Origin: Collybiopsis luxurians FD-317 M1
Taxonomy: Eukaryota; Basidiomycota; Agaricomycetes; Agaricales; Omphalotaceae
Direction of reading: 5' to 3'
Assembly: GCA_000827265.1 (NCBI GenBank)
Contig: KN834777.1
Coordinates: 602,425-666,424 of the forward strand
DNA: 64,000 nt
The position numbers and the translations under genes are program-made. The notes beneath the pieces are model-generated. The model had not been told where the DNA came from and ran no database searches. It was given only the letters and a program-made list of their open reading frames with translations. Shown here piece after piece: positions 1 to 13,208 of this stretch. How positions within the stretch are numbered: position 1 is the first letter of the stretch; each line of letters begins with the position of its first letter.

Positions 1-3000
1 ACTGCACCATAAGGATACGAATGATCATAAGCAAGTTTATGGAAGGACGCCATATAGTTAGGGTATTACAGCCATCGAGACAGCTTCCTTTTATATGTCA
101 GGTTGTGAGACTTATCTCAGTCACGAATCTTGGAAACTGATAAGTTGGCATGGTATTCGCCCTCTCTTTTTTTGGACCTATTCTCATGTGAAATCGTCTA
201 GGTATTAGCTTTCCGCCTTGAATGGAGCTGAAGAGCTCATCATAAAGTATTCGAATAAAACAAATCTCCCATAGGGAGCAAAACCGCTACACATTTTACA
301 CACCGAAAGTGGAAGAACTTCCGCTCGGCAGAACAATGGACCAGCGAATAATAAAACTTAGGAAGAACCACCGAATGATTATTTTTCAATTCGGTCGAAT
401 GTGATTGTATGCGCCATTCAGCTTGATTGATTGATGGAATTTAAGTGGGTTTACTGAATCTTTGTTTTTCGGTGTGCCACTTCGCCGAGTGGAATTTTTT
501 TTCACTTTCGGCGTGAATTAGTGGAATTGCGGGTGCATATAGCCATCGAAATATTTGAGCAGTGATGACTCTCAAAACCTTTCTAATTTGACTAGTCTCC
601 GGTTCTGCCCCTCTTATATTCGGGCTTTGGAAATATAATGATATATTTCGCCGTCCCACCAATACAGTGATAGCGCACGATTAGATTCGCGCCTATCGCG
701 GACAGAAGTACATTACACAGCGCGGTCCAAGATCTGGATTTTTATTACAATGGAATCACATAAACCACCCTCGTTCTCATATCAGATTAACTGTCCTACG
801 AACTTGAAAAGCCATTTTGGCAGTGCTTCGATCTGAACCCGAGATTTCTCTAGCCTCTGTATTGCTGGAAGTATACTTAGTTCACTCACGGTCGGTTAAT
901 CAGAAACTGATTGCAAAATCAGACACACCAAGTGTCTGGGGCGGGAATGTGCGGCTTATATCGGTCTCTTCAAGCCATCACACTTTCTCTCGAGCTATCA
1001 TTGGCTTGATATTCGTTACCGGATCCATTTGCTGAGGAATTATACTTCCTCGGAATCTTTTCTTAAATGCGATGCTCCATTAACAGTTCCCAGGCTCGAT
1101 TCGTCTTGCAATTCACTAGTACATATCATCAACAAAATTCCAAACTGGGACGTTCATCAATAATGAAAATGGAACACGGCGAGGTCACGAATCGGACCCC
1201 GTTGGATTGGAAAAGGTTTTGCATCTCCTACACTCTCTGAGATTCATTCATTCAGTGCTGGACGATCGGAGCATCTGCTTCGCATTTTGACGAAAATAAC
1301 GGTGGTAATGAACGGCAAGCAAAGGGTGCGACTACATTATCAATGGTTGAAGACTAGTACCGTCGTGACTCGTCGGACCTGGAGGCGTAAAATGAGAATT
1401 ACAACCACGATGTATGATCAACAAACGAAGATAGCAGCGATATGAACAAATGTTCTTTATATCGTACATAGTTGCGGTGTGCCTACCGAACAACGGGGAG
1501 ACTTTTTCGTCGAACGTAGCTGACTCCCATGATCGGACCGTAACTGTGACTTTTTTCCAACAATGAAAACAGCTGACCTCCCTCGCTTCCCTATGTAACT
1601 TGATGATTACTTACTTCCAACCAGAATTTTCTGATTTGTCTTGAGCACAGTTTGTGTTGGAGATTTGAGAAGGGGAAGGGAGGGGTCGGGGAAGAAAGGA
1701 GTACTAAGCATAAATGGTTTTGAATCCGAAAAGTCGCCATAGGAATCATGACGGCAGCGGGAGAGTGAATAAAAGGCACATGGAGTCAGGAGCGCGCGTG
1801 GAGGTTGAGATTTCGAACCGTCTGAGTCAATTCTTACTCCGATTAATTCCGCCGTTTGAGGGTAGAGAGCATCTTATTTCGGGATCAAATCTTTTTGGCG
1901 GTACTGACTAGCATCGTCCTTAGGCTCATTGTCCTCCAATCCGATAGAGGCTCCTATATTCAATGATAATTCTTATCCGCCCAATCGACCTATCCAATCT
2001 GCTCAAACGCTGGTTTTTTGCCTCTAAAGATTCTAATGCCAACAATGTGAATGACCAGATTACGTGAAAGTCAAGGCGATACGCAAGAATATGACCTTCT
2101 ACAGACCGTCCGCGCACATCAAGGCTCACGATTGTAACAATTACAAGTATTGAGCATGTGAGAGAGGAGTGAACTGTGGGCATGAGATCAATGTTATCTC
2201 AGGTACGATTGTCAAGATTAATCGATGGCGCCGGAATGGGGTATCCAAATCCATTGTTCAGATACAAATACAATAAAGGATAGACAATACAAATATGGGA
2301 AATATTTGTGGGCGGTGTAAGTACAGTGGGCGCAGAAAAAGATGTCACTGCCTTATATGGTAACCCACAAATTCTCGAAGTTTCGCTTCGTTTTTTTTTT
2401 GGCCTATCTGATCCTACTCTTATGGCTTCATCTCCTGTATAATTTTAAGTAGCAGTGATGGGGTATTTACAACCTACAATTGTCAGCTTGTGGTCGAAGT
2501 ACGAAGCTGGAATGGTTCTGGAGTGCAGGTGGGAACGGCTCTTCCATATTCGGAAGCGACATTTGTTTCTGCGTCCACTGTAGATGCCGTTTGGTCCGGA
2601 GCAACACCGGACGGAAGTCTATCAACGATCACTTGAGTCGCACCTGTTTATATCGTTGATTCGCTAGTTTGGCGACTCGGAGTCCGAACTAGTACTACCC
2701 CAACCCCACAATCTCTTTGATTAGCTGCTATCTCACTGACGTTAGTTTACGATAACGTTTCCCGGAACTCTTCCCTACGCGTTCTGAGCCGTTGTTCTCA
2801 CAGGCACTTCGGCTGTCAGTTTATACGTACGGAGTGGTGTCTGTATACTAAGTTATGGACTATAAGTTGCATGGCCCCTCATATTTTCATATCAGATACA
2901 TTTGACTCTAAAAACTTTTGCCCCGCTACATTGGTTTACATATCGTGAAACCAACTGCGTATAAGTACGTGTACGCAAGAGCGTGATTTTTTGAGGCAGT

Positions 3001-3131
3001 GTGTCGATTTAGTCATCGAATGGTAAGCATCATATGATCAAGAGCAGCGAAGCCGCGTATTTATTATTAGCTTCAAGTGGTGGCAATTTAAAAGTCGCAG
3101 GCTCGAGATCTTATTCTAATCGACTCCCACC
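1..3131. other. gene-poor region with one inverted-repeat element
   Basis: I see no convincing gene here. Open frames are short (under 90 codons) and show neither recognisable motifs nor coherent splice chains. The only structure I can support is the inverted-repeat element near 299-515, listed separately. Confidence 0.5.
299..515. repeat. inverted-repeat (MITE-like) element, copy 1
   Basis: The left end (CACACCGAAAGTGGAAGAAC, then TTCCGCTCGGC) matches the reverse complement of the right end near 470-514 (CACGCCGAAAGTGAAAAA, then TTCCACTCGGC). About 85 bp of unrelated DNA plus an inner stretch at 385-424 lie between the arms. A second, shortened copy of the same family lies at 47551-47630. 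There is no coding capacity, so a non-autonomous DNA element is the simplest reading. No clear target-site duplication was found. Confidence 0.5.
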
Positions 3132-4314
3132 ATGTCAACTAATCGAACACTTGCAGGCCCACCAGGAGATTGTTGTTTCAAGAGCTTCAGACATGAAGGA
3201 ACACCCCTTGGTACCAAGACCACAATCGCAGACATCCCCACCTATGTTTCTGAACCTCCCTCAAATGATAATAGTACATCCGACAAATCTCGAAGAATTA
3301 TCATATTCCTATCGGACATCTTTGGGCCTTTCTATCAGAATAACATGCTTCTGCAGGATTCCTTAGCTCAGAATGGTACGTACGTGCTCCTTGAAAGAAG
3401 TCTCTCTCGATGTTCACATCTGTTGTATTGCGCAGGATTTACCGTCTTAGGTGTTGACTATTTCTTGGGGGACGCAGTCTACCACCATTTGGACAAGCCA
3501 GGTTTCGACCGAATGGCATGGATCGCTGAAATGCATAAGATAGCGCAAGAAGTTACCCCAAAATGGTGGGCAGCTGTGAAAGCGAAATATGGTGTGCCTT
3601 TAATTCTCAAGATGTTCCTTTTCTACTGCTTAATTGACGTAGGCCAGGAGGCGAGGTACTGCATATCCGGTGAGCTTTTATTGCTATCATTTGCTCACTG
3701 GACTAACTTGTCTCTTTGGGAAGGGTATTGCTTTGGTGCCTCGTATACAATGGATATTGCCAATTCAGAAGATGTTGTTGTTGCAAGTATGTATGTTTTA
3801 ATTTCATTGCATTATATTGCTCAGGCTACAAATTATTAGCTTCCCTTGCCCATCCAGCATTTCTCAATGAAGAACATTTTCGCAAGATCAAGAGTAAAGT
3901 GAATTATTACAGTTGTGGATTTTGCCCTGATGTGATAACTTGTAGAGCCACTGATGATCTCGTGCGCTGGTAAGTACTATGAGAATCTGCTTTGATCTGG
4001 ATTTAATTTCATGATTTGTAGAGATTGATCATACTTTTCCGGCAAAGGAGCGCAGAATCGCTGAAGACATTGTCACTCAGCAGAAAGCACAGTACTACTT
4101 CCAGATCTTTTCTGGCGTTGAACATGGATTTTCCGCTCGTGGTGATCCATCTGTCGGTGATTCGCGTAAGATTCCTCTTAGTTCTTTTCCCTTTAAGTGT
4201 AACCCTGACCTCAAAATATCAGGCTGGGCAAAAGAGCAATCTGCTCAAGGGATCTCCCTGTGGTTCCACCGCTTTTATAATGAGTTGGAACAACAAAGTG
4301 GTAATAAGGTGTGA
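3132..4314 (+). CDS. dienelactone hydrolase family protein
   Basis: This is an alpha/beta hydrolase of the dienelactone hydrolase family, which opens lactone rings in aromatic or secondary-metabolite breakdown and is usually cytosolic. Eight exons fit: 3132-3375, 3436-3591, 3643-3669, 3724-3786, 3825-3893, 3946-3969, 4022-4165 and 4223-4314. They total 273 codons including the stop, giving 272 residues, normal for the family. All three catalytic residues are visible: Cys in GYCFGA, Asp in CAEIDHTFP and His in GVEHGF. The N-terminal block IIIFLSDIFGPFYQNN and the segment SLAHPAFL also fit. The start is the ATG beginning MSTNRTLAGPP. The gene ends 250 bp from the end of the convergent P450, suggesting a shared metabolic setting. 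The true substrate cannot be told from the sequence. Confidence 0.9.
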
Positions 4315-4563
4315 GATAGAAAAGCAAGAAATTCAGAAGAGTTTAAGAGAGTGAAAGGTCGTAGAAAGAGCTAGATGGGTTCCATCCTCGGAAGTCTATC
4401 AATGGCTATCTTACTGTCTTCTGAGCTTTTCCCATCCAATATGAGAAACCTTCTTTCGAATACACATGGAGGATTCTGGAAATGCGTGAAGTAGTGGCAA
4501 CACTGAAACAATACTGAAAATTTGACTATGCGTAGTATCACATGGACTGGCATTTCCAGTTTG

Positions 4564-6481
4564 TTATTCTACATAACCGCTATTGATGAGAGGGGACCTT
4601 AGCTTTGCGACGACCAAGAGCGGAGTACGGAATTGGGTTCCCCGGAAATTGAGTATACCTCTTTTGAATGCCTCCATGTCAAACTCGGGTGCAAATGACA
4701 TATCATATTGGAGCACAGTACGAGCGAGTATCATTCGCATCATCATAACAGCCAGTGGACGCCCCAGACACGAAAATTGACCATAGGAGAAGGACATGAG
4801 TGCCCCTTTGCGAGTGATTGTATCAGGTCCGAGACCCTCTGGGAGCCAACGTTCTGGTTTAAACTCCCAAGGCGCAGGGTAGAAATTCTCCGGAGAGCGC
4901 ATCTGAGCATAAGGATTACAGCCAACAACAGTGCCTTCGGGAATGTACACATTGTCAATGACAACCCCACCTGCAGAAACCACTCGCGGAAGTCCAGGGA
5001 ATGGTGAACCAAGACGGAGGCTTTCATTAATGACAGCATTGAGATAGGGCAAGCTGGCAAGGAGATCCCCCGAAAGAGATGCTTCAGGGTCATAACCTCT
5101 CACTACCTCATCAATCTCGGCTTGGAGACGTTTATACATGTGAGGATTCCTTAGAAGATACCAGAAGGCAAAAATTGCAACCCCCGAAGTGGTGTCTGCA
5201 CCTACAAATAAGCAGATAATGATACTTGCTCTAGATTGTCCTAATGATTGTAATGAGACTCACCAGCTAGAACGGTAAAGGCTGACTCTAGCCCCAACGT
5301 CACTGAAGGTAGTTTGGGAGCTTTCTCATCATGCTCGCCCAGTAACCATGAAGCAATGTCATCACTACGCCCCTCGATTTCGCCTGTTTTCCGGGCATCA
5401 ATGAGACGCTGAGCATTCCTGTGCCATATGTTCATCTCTGATAACAATGGCAAACATGTTGCAATGTCATATAATGGTGGCAACTCGCCCAAACATTCAA
5501 TCAACTGCGTGACTATCGCTCCATTTTGGACCAGACCTCCAGTGTCTCCGCTGCGCATGAGCTCCAAATGTCCTGCCGCACCAAATGTGATCTCTCCCTG
5601 GGATTTTAAAATAAGATCAGATAGTGTTAAATGAACTGTTGAGAAACGAATCCCCACCATAACGTCATACGACCAGTCTCTGGTCGTCTCACTCAGTTCA
5701 ATTGTCCCGTGAGGGCCTTGGGCTCGAGCAGAAAGGCAGCTCAAGTATTCCCTAGTTCGCCTTTCTAAAACTGGCATCCATCCAGTGAGACTGAGAACCA
5801 CATGAATGTGTGTACCAAAATAAATGCCGTGAATACTTACGTGGCAGGGGAATATGCCCCAGCAAGGAGACGGCGACGCTCATTGTGCTCTTGAAGTCCG
5901 GTTTGGAAAAATAGTCCATCACTGTGCTGTCGCCCAATTCGATAGGCTAAGCTCTTCTCCATAGCATTGGAAGCAGCATACAAAGGTTTTATTGCTGAGT
6001 GTGTATTGATTGACAATGTATTGGGGCCTGTCCGGACAAAAACGCCGTACTGCTCATGCATACGATTGATATAATCATGTCTTTTTCCAGAACAGACCAC
6101 TTGGAAGAGCTTTAGGTGGGTAACCTTATTGATGAAAGGTCCTGGAAACTTCCAAAGAGGATGAAATGGTGAGACGCGGTAGAGCACTGTCAAGAGAACG
6201 ATAGTTGACAGATGAAAAAGAATATCGAGTGAAACAGTGACGGCGGTAGAACCAGAGAGAAGAATATTTGCTCCGGTAAAAGCCGCGATTACCCCAAACA
6301 ACGCTGTATCACCGCGCAAGGGGAACTTATGCAGCAAAAGAGTCGTGACCTAAGCATTAGAGCAGTTATTAGAGCACCAACCGATCAATAAAGTGCATGA
6401 ACGCGCACATACAGTAGCTGACACGACAGACATAACCATGGAGGGAGGTAAGCCAAAGTTTTGCTCGATGAAAAGACTCAT
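4564..6481 (-). CDS. cytochrome P450 monooxygenase (P450 no. 1)
   Basis: This is a haem-thiolate monooxygenase, probably ER-anchored. The exons are 6413-6481, 5841-6349, 5658-5790, 5264-5597 and 4564-5201, which sum to 561 codons (560 residues). The first exon gives MSLFIEQNFGLPPSM, followed by hydrophobic membrane segments and the proline hinge FPGPF. The I-helix oxygen-binding motif is AGADTT, split by the last intron. The ExxR motif is ESLR in NAVINESLRL. The haem loop is FSYGQFSCLGRP, with Phe where many P450s have Arg; to my knowledge this variant is common in some fungal families. The third intron falls between DVM and GEITFG, a usual place in basidiomycete P450s. The gene looks intact. 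Its substrate is unknown, and the convergent hydrolase next door is a plausible pathway partner. Confidence 0.93.
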
Positions 6482-9400
6482 TTGGATCTGGACAATGAGA
6501 GTATAGTCTATTGTGCAAGACTCTTTATAGCATTCTATCCGATAAGTAACAATTGCGAGAAATGAGCCTAAAAAGGTCTAGTTAGCCGCGAACACCTGAT
6601 GGAACATATGCTGAATGCGGCCTCTGATGCAAATGCATGCCATGGAAATTTACTTTTGATATTATCCACAGAGCCTCAACCCTTTACCTTACCTTACCCA
6701 CTGCTTTCCTATAATGTCGTTGATATTCTGATACACCTCATCATACTTCAGCCTTGCGAACCATAACGCGGCTGCTTTCCCAAAAAGTGTGGATATTCAA
6801 AAATTTAATATACCTCACCACATTTTGACTTCGAATCAAGTTCGCTGCATAAAGTTGTGCGAGAAATAGCTGTATACAGCAATTCAATCATCTCAATACT
6901 GTAAAGGATTGATTCTGGACATGACTTTGTGAAAAACCCGATATCCGCTGAAAATAGTCTTGGTGGTTCTTTCCAGTTATTCCGCCTTGATCATAAAAAT
7001 GTATGTAGTCGGAGCTCTGAGTTCAGCTTTTTGATTAGAGAAACAGTCCTGACTCGGATTTACAGTTCTTGCGAGTCTATTGAGAATATCCAGGTTACCT
7101 TTCTACTCGGACTTGAAAATTTCTACTCAAGGCTATATTATTTCATCAACCCCTATGATTGTTACGGATATCGGAGATCCGATAAGATCCAGCTCAAACT
7201 AAATATGATGTGAGGCTCGGACTCGCTAATGTCTATATAAGGAACATGTGGAAGATGAAAGTGGAAGAATCTATGGAAATCAAATATATCACAGCGCAGA
7301 AATCCAAGTCAGAAAAGGCAAGTAAAAGCATCCCACACTGAAAATTGAAACCCACAACTGAGAACAAAAAAAACTGCCACAAGGAGATATACAGTCAAAT
7401 TAGGGAGATTACTATAAGGACAAGAAAACCGGTCGGCGAGAATTCAGTATAAATAATGTTTCTCGACATAAACCAAAAAAAAAAAAAATTACTTACTGGG
7501 CGCAACTTACAGTAAGGCGTTGAACTTGCTAAGTCGAAGCTTTTTCCTAAATACGGGATATTGATGTAACATGGGCCCCATATAGCAAATGTATTGTCAA
7601 AACAGAAAAGACTGTCATTTTTATGCTCTTTATCAAGCTACGAAGGAACACGCTCACCTTTCGGAATGGAGATGTGTGTTTCAGTATTCATATTGATACT
7701 GTGAGTTGACGTTAATAAACTTGCATCCCAGTTAGAGCAACCGCAGGAGAACGGCATTCTGCAGGGCAACCAAGCGAGTCATCCACACCCATTTCTTGTA
7801 TCTGACTGCACACCTTTGATCTGAGTTCGCCGGTTTCTCGTATTGAGCCGAGTTTTTGATCTGTACCAATCATGGTCACTGTTGTGAAGATAAGTGATGA
7901 ATCATCACCAAATCATCACTCGTAGGTTGTTATATGAGTACACGAATAAATAGGTATCACTATCTATAGGAAATGTTTTCAAGGGATCATTTCATCAGCG
8001 CTGGAACACTTTTTATCGCAGTGTGATTCAACCATTAAATACTACATGCAAACCATCGCACAGAGCGCGTGGCATGTACGATGCTGGAAGATGGATAAAC
8101 AATGAGTTGTAGGGCGTCAGACGAGCGTTGGATGCAGGTGAAGCGTTAAAGCGTCAAAGCGACCTCGTTCTCGAGGGAAGGGATGAAAACAAAATCTTGA
8201 TACAATCACAATCGAAGCATCGGCACTAATATGGACATTTCATTCCCTATATACGGCATCAAGTGTCCAAGAGAATCCGACCACAAGGACGACACATTCC
8301 GGCGTCGATTATTTCCCAGAAACGTGAGAATCAAAATTCCAACTACAGCAGTTCTCACACATTGTGCACAAGGATCCTAACGCACGAGTTTGTTTGACTG
8401 GACACTAGCTGCAAGCTGTTATGAAGCATATATATACGGAACAGGGTCCACCATCACTTTCATCGTCGTGATTCTCTGTAACAGATATGCAGTGTGGAGT
8501 TGACCAATGAGCAAATGCAAACGCGCTCCATAATGAACAACGTCGAAGTATTACTATCGTAGTTGCGGAACAATTCTTGCATCAAATCACGGCTTCTACC
8601 GCTCCAATAAATAGCGAGAATACAACCTGGGTGTATTGGACTCCTGATCATTGATCATTCAGCAGCGATAATATTGTCTCGCTGTTCAAGATCACTCAGG
8701 CACATCTTGACAGTATGCGATGTAATGACCTCTACAGTATTCAGTTTTGGATTTGAATAAAAACTATATGCTCGACAGCCTAACCATAAAGCAGTCAAGG
8801 TAATCAGCGGCATTACAAAGACTGTTGACAGCATATTGAAACACCGCATTCAGAAACTGCGAGCCTATGGAACCAAGAAGGTCCCAGCAGCGCTGGTTTC
8901 AGACAGCAAGACAAGCAAGGGGGTAAGTAAGCAAGGGACTTTTCCCATGAGTATAATTAGAAAGGCAAACCAAGGCTTACCAAAACATCGGTTTGTTGCC
9001 ACTTAATAGCAACCGTGTTAGAAAAAACAAGAAAATCAAACTGTCAGATTCAACTGCACAAGGATGAATGATCGTAGAGGTGTAGTCCTGTTCAAGACAC
9101 AGGCAAATTCCAGAGAAGCCACATCGTGTCGGACCACTACCATAGTCAACTACAAAATACTTAGTCTTACTAGAGTAGCCTGCATTGTAAAATTGTGTTT
9201 GTCGGAAGATTCAAGGGATCGGGCCTGCAAAGGGATTCGGCGGCAGCAACGTGGTGGGACTATAAAAGCATTAAGCGTCGAGGTTTTAAAACTTTCTGAA
9301 ATATTTAGGCTACCTACCGTCGTTCATGAGGGAGTGGAATCCGAGCAACTTGTTAATCTAAGTTGGAGACAAGATAGTAATCGTTCGGATGGATGTAAAT

Positions 9401-9624
9401 GAATGAGATAGATGTTCCTAAAGAAACAGGCTACATACTAGCCTGTGCCTTGGAAGAAGCGAAGCGACAAACAGATGGGGAAATTATGCAGAAGCCAAAG
9501 AAGAGTGACGACTGCTTTTTGGAAGTTATGAATCGCCACGAATCACGGCGGCGCATCGTACGGGTGGCCGCATACTATGTATGGTCATGATGTGGGGTTG
9601 TTTCGTCCCTGAGTCCAGGATCAA

Positions 9625-9626
<2 letters not shown>

Positions 9627-9671
<45 letters not shown>
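9627..9671. repeat. (AG)n microsatellite
   Basis: About 22 uninterrupted AG dinucleotides form a simple-sequence tract, followed by an imperfect tail (ACAGGGAAAGAG). It is intergenic and likely length-variable between strains. Confidence 0.9.
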
Positions 9672-9676
<5 letters not shown>

Positions 9677-10225
9677 AAAGAGAAGAGCTCAGCATGATAA
9701 GACAACTTCCTCTCTATACGCAGAGGTTCATCTAACGACGAACCGCAGCGTTTCGGAAAGCACACCACTTAGCGATCACCGAACGTTCTAGCTGGTCACA
9801 AGAATAACGAGAAATTTCTTGATCATCAAGTAGCTTTGAGGAAAAGAGACCGGGAGCGGGAAGAGCAATCAGACGGCGATGGTAACAGAGATTGGAAATA
9901 ATTCACCTGGTCCTTAGTTTCCGCTGTCGACATCAGTTGGCTTACTTGTCGTTGATTGGAGTTTGAATGGGATAGGTAACAGTTTCGTTGGATAAGTATG
10001 CGGAAGAAGAAAAGGAAAATAAAAAAAAATGATGGTCGATGGGCACGGGAAAGCCAATAGGGTTAGTCGCGGCAACAGCAGGAGGAAGTTGAAGGTCCAA
10101 CGGATGCGGGAGAAGCATGCTGAACGAATTGCTGAGTGGAAGAGGGGGTGAACAATGCGATCAAAGGAGGAAAGAGGCCAAGAAGCAAAATTAATGTGTG
10201 ACGTTAGGCAAAGCGAAAGTCAGCG

Positions 10226-10777
10226 CTAACGCGAAGTCCGAAAAGGCGGGCGATGAAGTCGGATTGATATGCCATCATTCATTGAATCTCGATTTTGGTT
10301 TATCAACGGGGTCTGAATATACCTACAGCTGGTGTTCGAACCAGTGCCAATGAAACTCATCATTACCGAGGAAGACATACAGCAGTGTACGATAGCGTCG
10401 GATGTGAAGATTTTTCGAATGCGAATCGTGATTATCTGGGGGATCGATCGTCTGCCTTCCGTTCGGTCGAAGTAGGCAATATCGATAAGTTCTAACCAAT
10501 CCATCCGTTCAAGTTCCCATTCGTTGTAGAAGTTGATGGGACCGGCTGTTAGCTGGCCATCAACGACCCAGCTGACCTGCACCGCCTTGAATCTTTCGGC
10601 ATTGCTATTGGCATTGCGATCTGATGGTCTTTGTTTCTGGGAAACACGACTAACATTGGAACAACACATACATTTCGACCTATATAGAGCGCGCTTAATC
10701 CAATTCATTGTGAGAAGACGCAAATAGCACACAGCACAAGACAGCACATTGAATTCTGTACGTAGTTGCTCGCCCAA
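10226..10777 (-). CDS. hypothetical ORF (183 codons)
   Basis: I do not recognise this frame. It is unbroken for 183 codons from MGEQLRTEF; a later start at MNWIKRALYR would give about 160 residues. The middle part (QVSWVVDGQLTAGPINFYNE, then WELERMDWLELIDIAYF) looks more protein-like than a random frame. There is no signal peptide, membrane segment or known domain. It lies alone in a gene-poor stretch upstream of the DUF6534 gene on the other strand. It could equally be a chance frame, so it is kept at low confidence. Confidence 0.22.
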   Translation of the reverse strand: MGEQLRTEFNVLSCAVCYLRLLTMNWIKRALYRSKCMCCSNVSRVSQKQRPSDRNANSNAERFKAVQVSWVVDGQLTAGPINFYNEWELERMDWLELIDIAYFDRTEGRRSIPQIITIRIRKIFTSDAIVHCCMSSSVMMSFIGTGSNTSCRYIQTPLINQNRDSMNDGISIRLHRPPFRTSR

Positions 10778-11016
10778 TCAATACACTGTAATATATACGT
10801 TTACGGACTCGCGTCCACCAAAACATCCCCATTTTGGCCCAGAGTTCCAGAGATATAGGCTCGGTTCATCTACAATGATGTTGATGCTGATATTCTGTTT
10901 GAGCCGAATTCGTGGACACCTCTCCGAACTCCGGAGCTTAGCTCATAATTCTCTCCGTCCTTATAACGACCTCCCCACTGAATGACAGATAACCTCCCCG
11001 CCACCTTACTAGTACA

Positions 11017-12779
11017 ATGACTTCCTCGTCAGCAGTACCCGCCCTCGATAACACGTTTGGTGCGTTATTGGATGGGGTTATTGTCGGTGCTGCGTGGGTT
11101 GTTATTATCTTCCTTTAAGATTAACTCGCTGAGTAAAATATGCAGGCTTTGGGGCGTGGGGAGTCTTCAACTCTATATGTATGGAGCTTTCTCGACTTGG
11201 GCTCTCAAACGATTGGTCTCTAATAATCAAACAGATACTTTTACAACTTCCCGAAGGACCGACTTTTCCTGAAATCTATGGTAAATATGCGCTGCGCATT
11301 CTTTTCCAATGTTAAGCGCTAATCCGCGATCGTCGGTGTAGGTTCTTGCTGCGTGGTACTATTTTTATAATCCTCTGCATTGAATGCTCCCTGAACTCTA
11401 GTGTACCCAGGGTTTTTGATTCCGTACACCAAGCATTAATATCGCATATTGGTAAGTCCCGAATACTCGTTATCGATATAGATCTCCCAAGCTAAACACT
11501 TTTCAGTATATTATTACTTGGTTCAGGTATGGATCATAGGTATCCGAATGATCGAGGATGTCAATAATGAAAGATCTAGCACTTCTTCGACCCCGCTGCC
11601 CTCGAGCATTATGTATGGAGTCAAAATGTAAGTATAGGCCCGTGATGATGTTTTGCCACCAATGGCTGATTACTTTACAGTATCAACCCATATTCGAGGT
11701 ATCGTTTCTCGAGATGTGTTTTAAGTTGATGCTAAGGTTGTCTTTTTAGGCTTTGACAGCCTTCATCGTTCAAAGTTTCTTTGTGTATCGCATCTTCACT
11801 TGTATGGCCACGTCATTTTCTTTAATACATGAATGCGTACTGATTTCTCATGCAGTGAGCAAGGGGAGCTACATTCTCACCGCGGTCCCAGTAAGTTAGT
11901 TTGCCGCCTGAGCCTTTCTTGCGATCTCATAAAAGCCAGTCTCTGCTTGTTATAGCCAAACTAGGTGAATTAGTTTGAGTTTCCTGTGTACCTCCGTACT
12001 CAACTATTCTCGCATGATAGCTTGCCAGTTAAGTACGTACCTACTCACGAAAATCCAAAACAAATTTCTCAATTTTTGTCGTTTAGCATATGTCGGCCAG
12101 GGATCTCGATTGACGACAACCACGCAACTGGTACAAGACTTACATCCCATCTCGGAAGCAATTAACGGGGTTACAGCTGCAGGGGATATTACGATAACCA
12201 TTCTTCTCTGCTGGCTTCTTTACCATTCTCGCACAAGCATCTCCAGAACCAATTATGTTATCAATAGGCTGATTGTAAGCTATAGAAGTCTTTCCAACCA
12301 AAAGATACTAATTAATTGAACGTGTTATCTAGTTGTATACAGTGAATACTGGTGCCCTTACATCCATTTGTGCCATCATTACATTGATTCTGGCTCACAC
12401 TATGCCCACAAATCTGATTTACGGTGCATTTTACTATATCATAGCAAGATTGTATGTGGACAAAGATTTTACTCAGAGCTTTCTCTCCGCTAACCTGATT
12501 TTCAATAGATATGTGAACAGTATGCTTGCAACACTCAACGCCAGAAGCGCTCTTCAATCAAAGCTCGGCGATGTGTTGACCTTGAGCAATATTCCGCCTT
12601 CCAATGCACAGTCATCTTTAACTGCAGGGAGTCACTCCGTGGCATTTGCTCCAAGTACTGGAAAGCCAACCGCTTCGTTGGAATTCACAACAACTGGTTA
12701 TGCTAAAAACCTTGTAAGTTTGGCCAGTTTTTTCCATGACAGTTGAGGGACTAACATGACGCCTTAGGAGGCTGTTTGA
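11017..12779 (+). CDS. DUF6534-family multi-pass membrane protein
   Basis: This resembles the large Agaricomycete family of seven-helix-like membrane proteins with a C-terminal DUF6534 domain; function is unknown. The N-terminus MTSSSAVPALDNTFGALLDG joins through short introns to LWGVGSLQLYIYF, YNFPKDRLFLKSM, VLAAWVFDSVHQALISH, VYYYLVQHFFDPAALEHYV, then ALTAFIVQSFFVYRIFTLSK. The DUF6534 part contains AAGDITITILLCWLLYHSRT, INRLILYTVNTGALTSICA and the hallmark RLYVNSMLATLNAR. The tail is low complexity and ends in a short last exon (EAV). Most junctions keep frame, but the piece between TAVP (about 11890) and the exon reading LTTTTQLVQDL (about 12110) could not be joined cleanly. That could be an unusual splice or a small lesion. 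Confidence 0.8.
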
Positions 12780-13208
12780 AGAGGTCAATGGACACATAAA
12801 GCAGACTGTTGTAGGCTTGATAGGCATTTTTATTCTTCGATTATTTATGCTGGGTGGGAACATATAAACTTATCCCTAGTAAAATACTTGTTCATCCGGA
12901 CTCTGGATTGTGCGCACCTCATATAACAAAGAGAACTAAGTCTCTTAAGAGGTTGCTCGTAACCTGGATGATTGATAGTGCTCTTTTACTAGGCAAAGTA
13001 AGGGAGGAGATAAACCTCTTTACTTACAAATGGCGGTAAAAGCATCCTCTTTGAGTTTGATTGTCTGCAGGAAATATATTTACTCGGCATCTAGCATTAC
13101 TCAATCTCATCTGCAATAAGGGCCAACAGATAGTGGCAAATGAGATATGCTCAAACTCTGCCTCAATAGCTGCAGGATTATACTGTGGTACCTGCTTCAT
13201 CAGGAAAA

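Larger units (their letters stand above)
6482..11016. other. long gene-poor stretch
   Basis: This is 4.5 kb with no recognisable conserved gene. It contains an AG microsatellite near 9628-9671 and one 183-codon minus-strand frame at 10226-10777, each listed separately. Other frames are short and A+T-biased. Confidence 0.45.
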
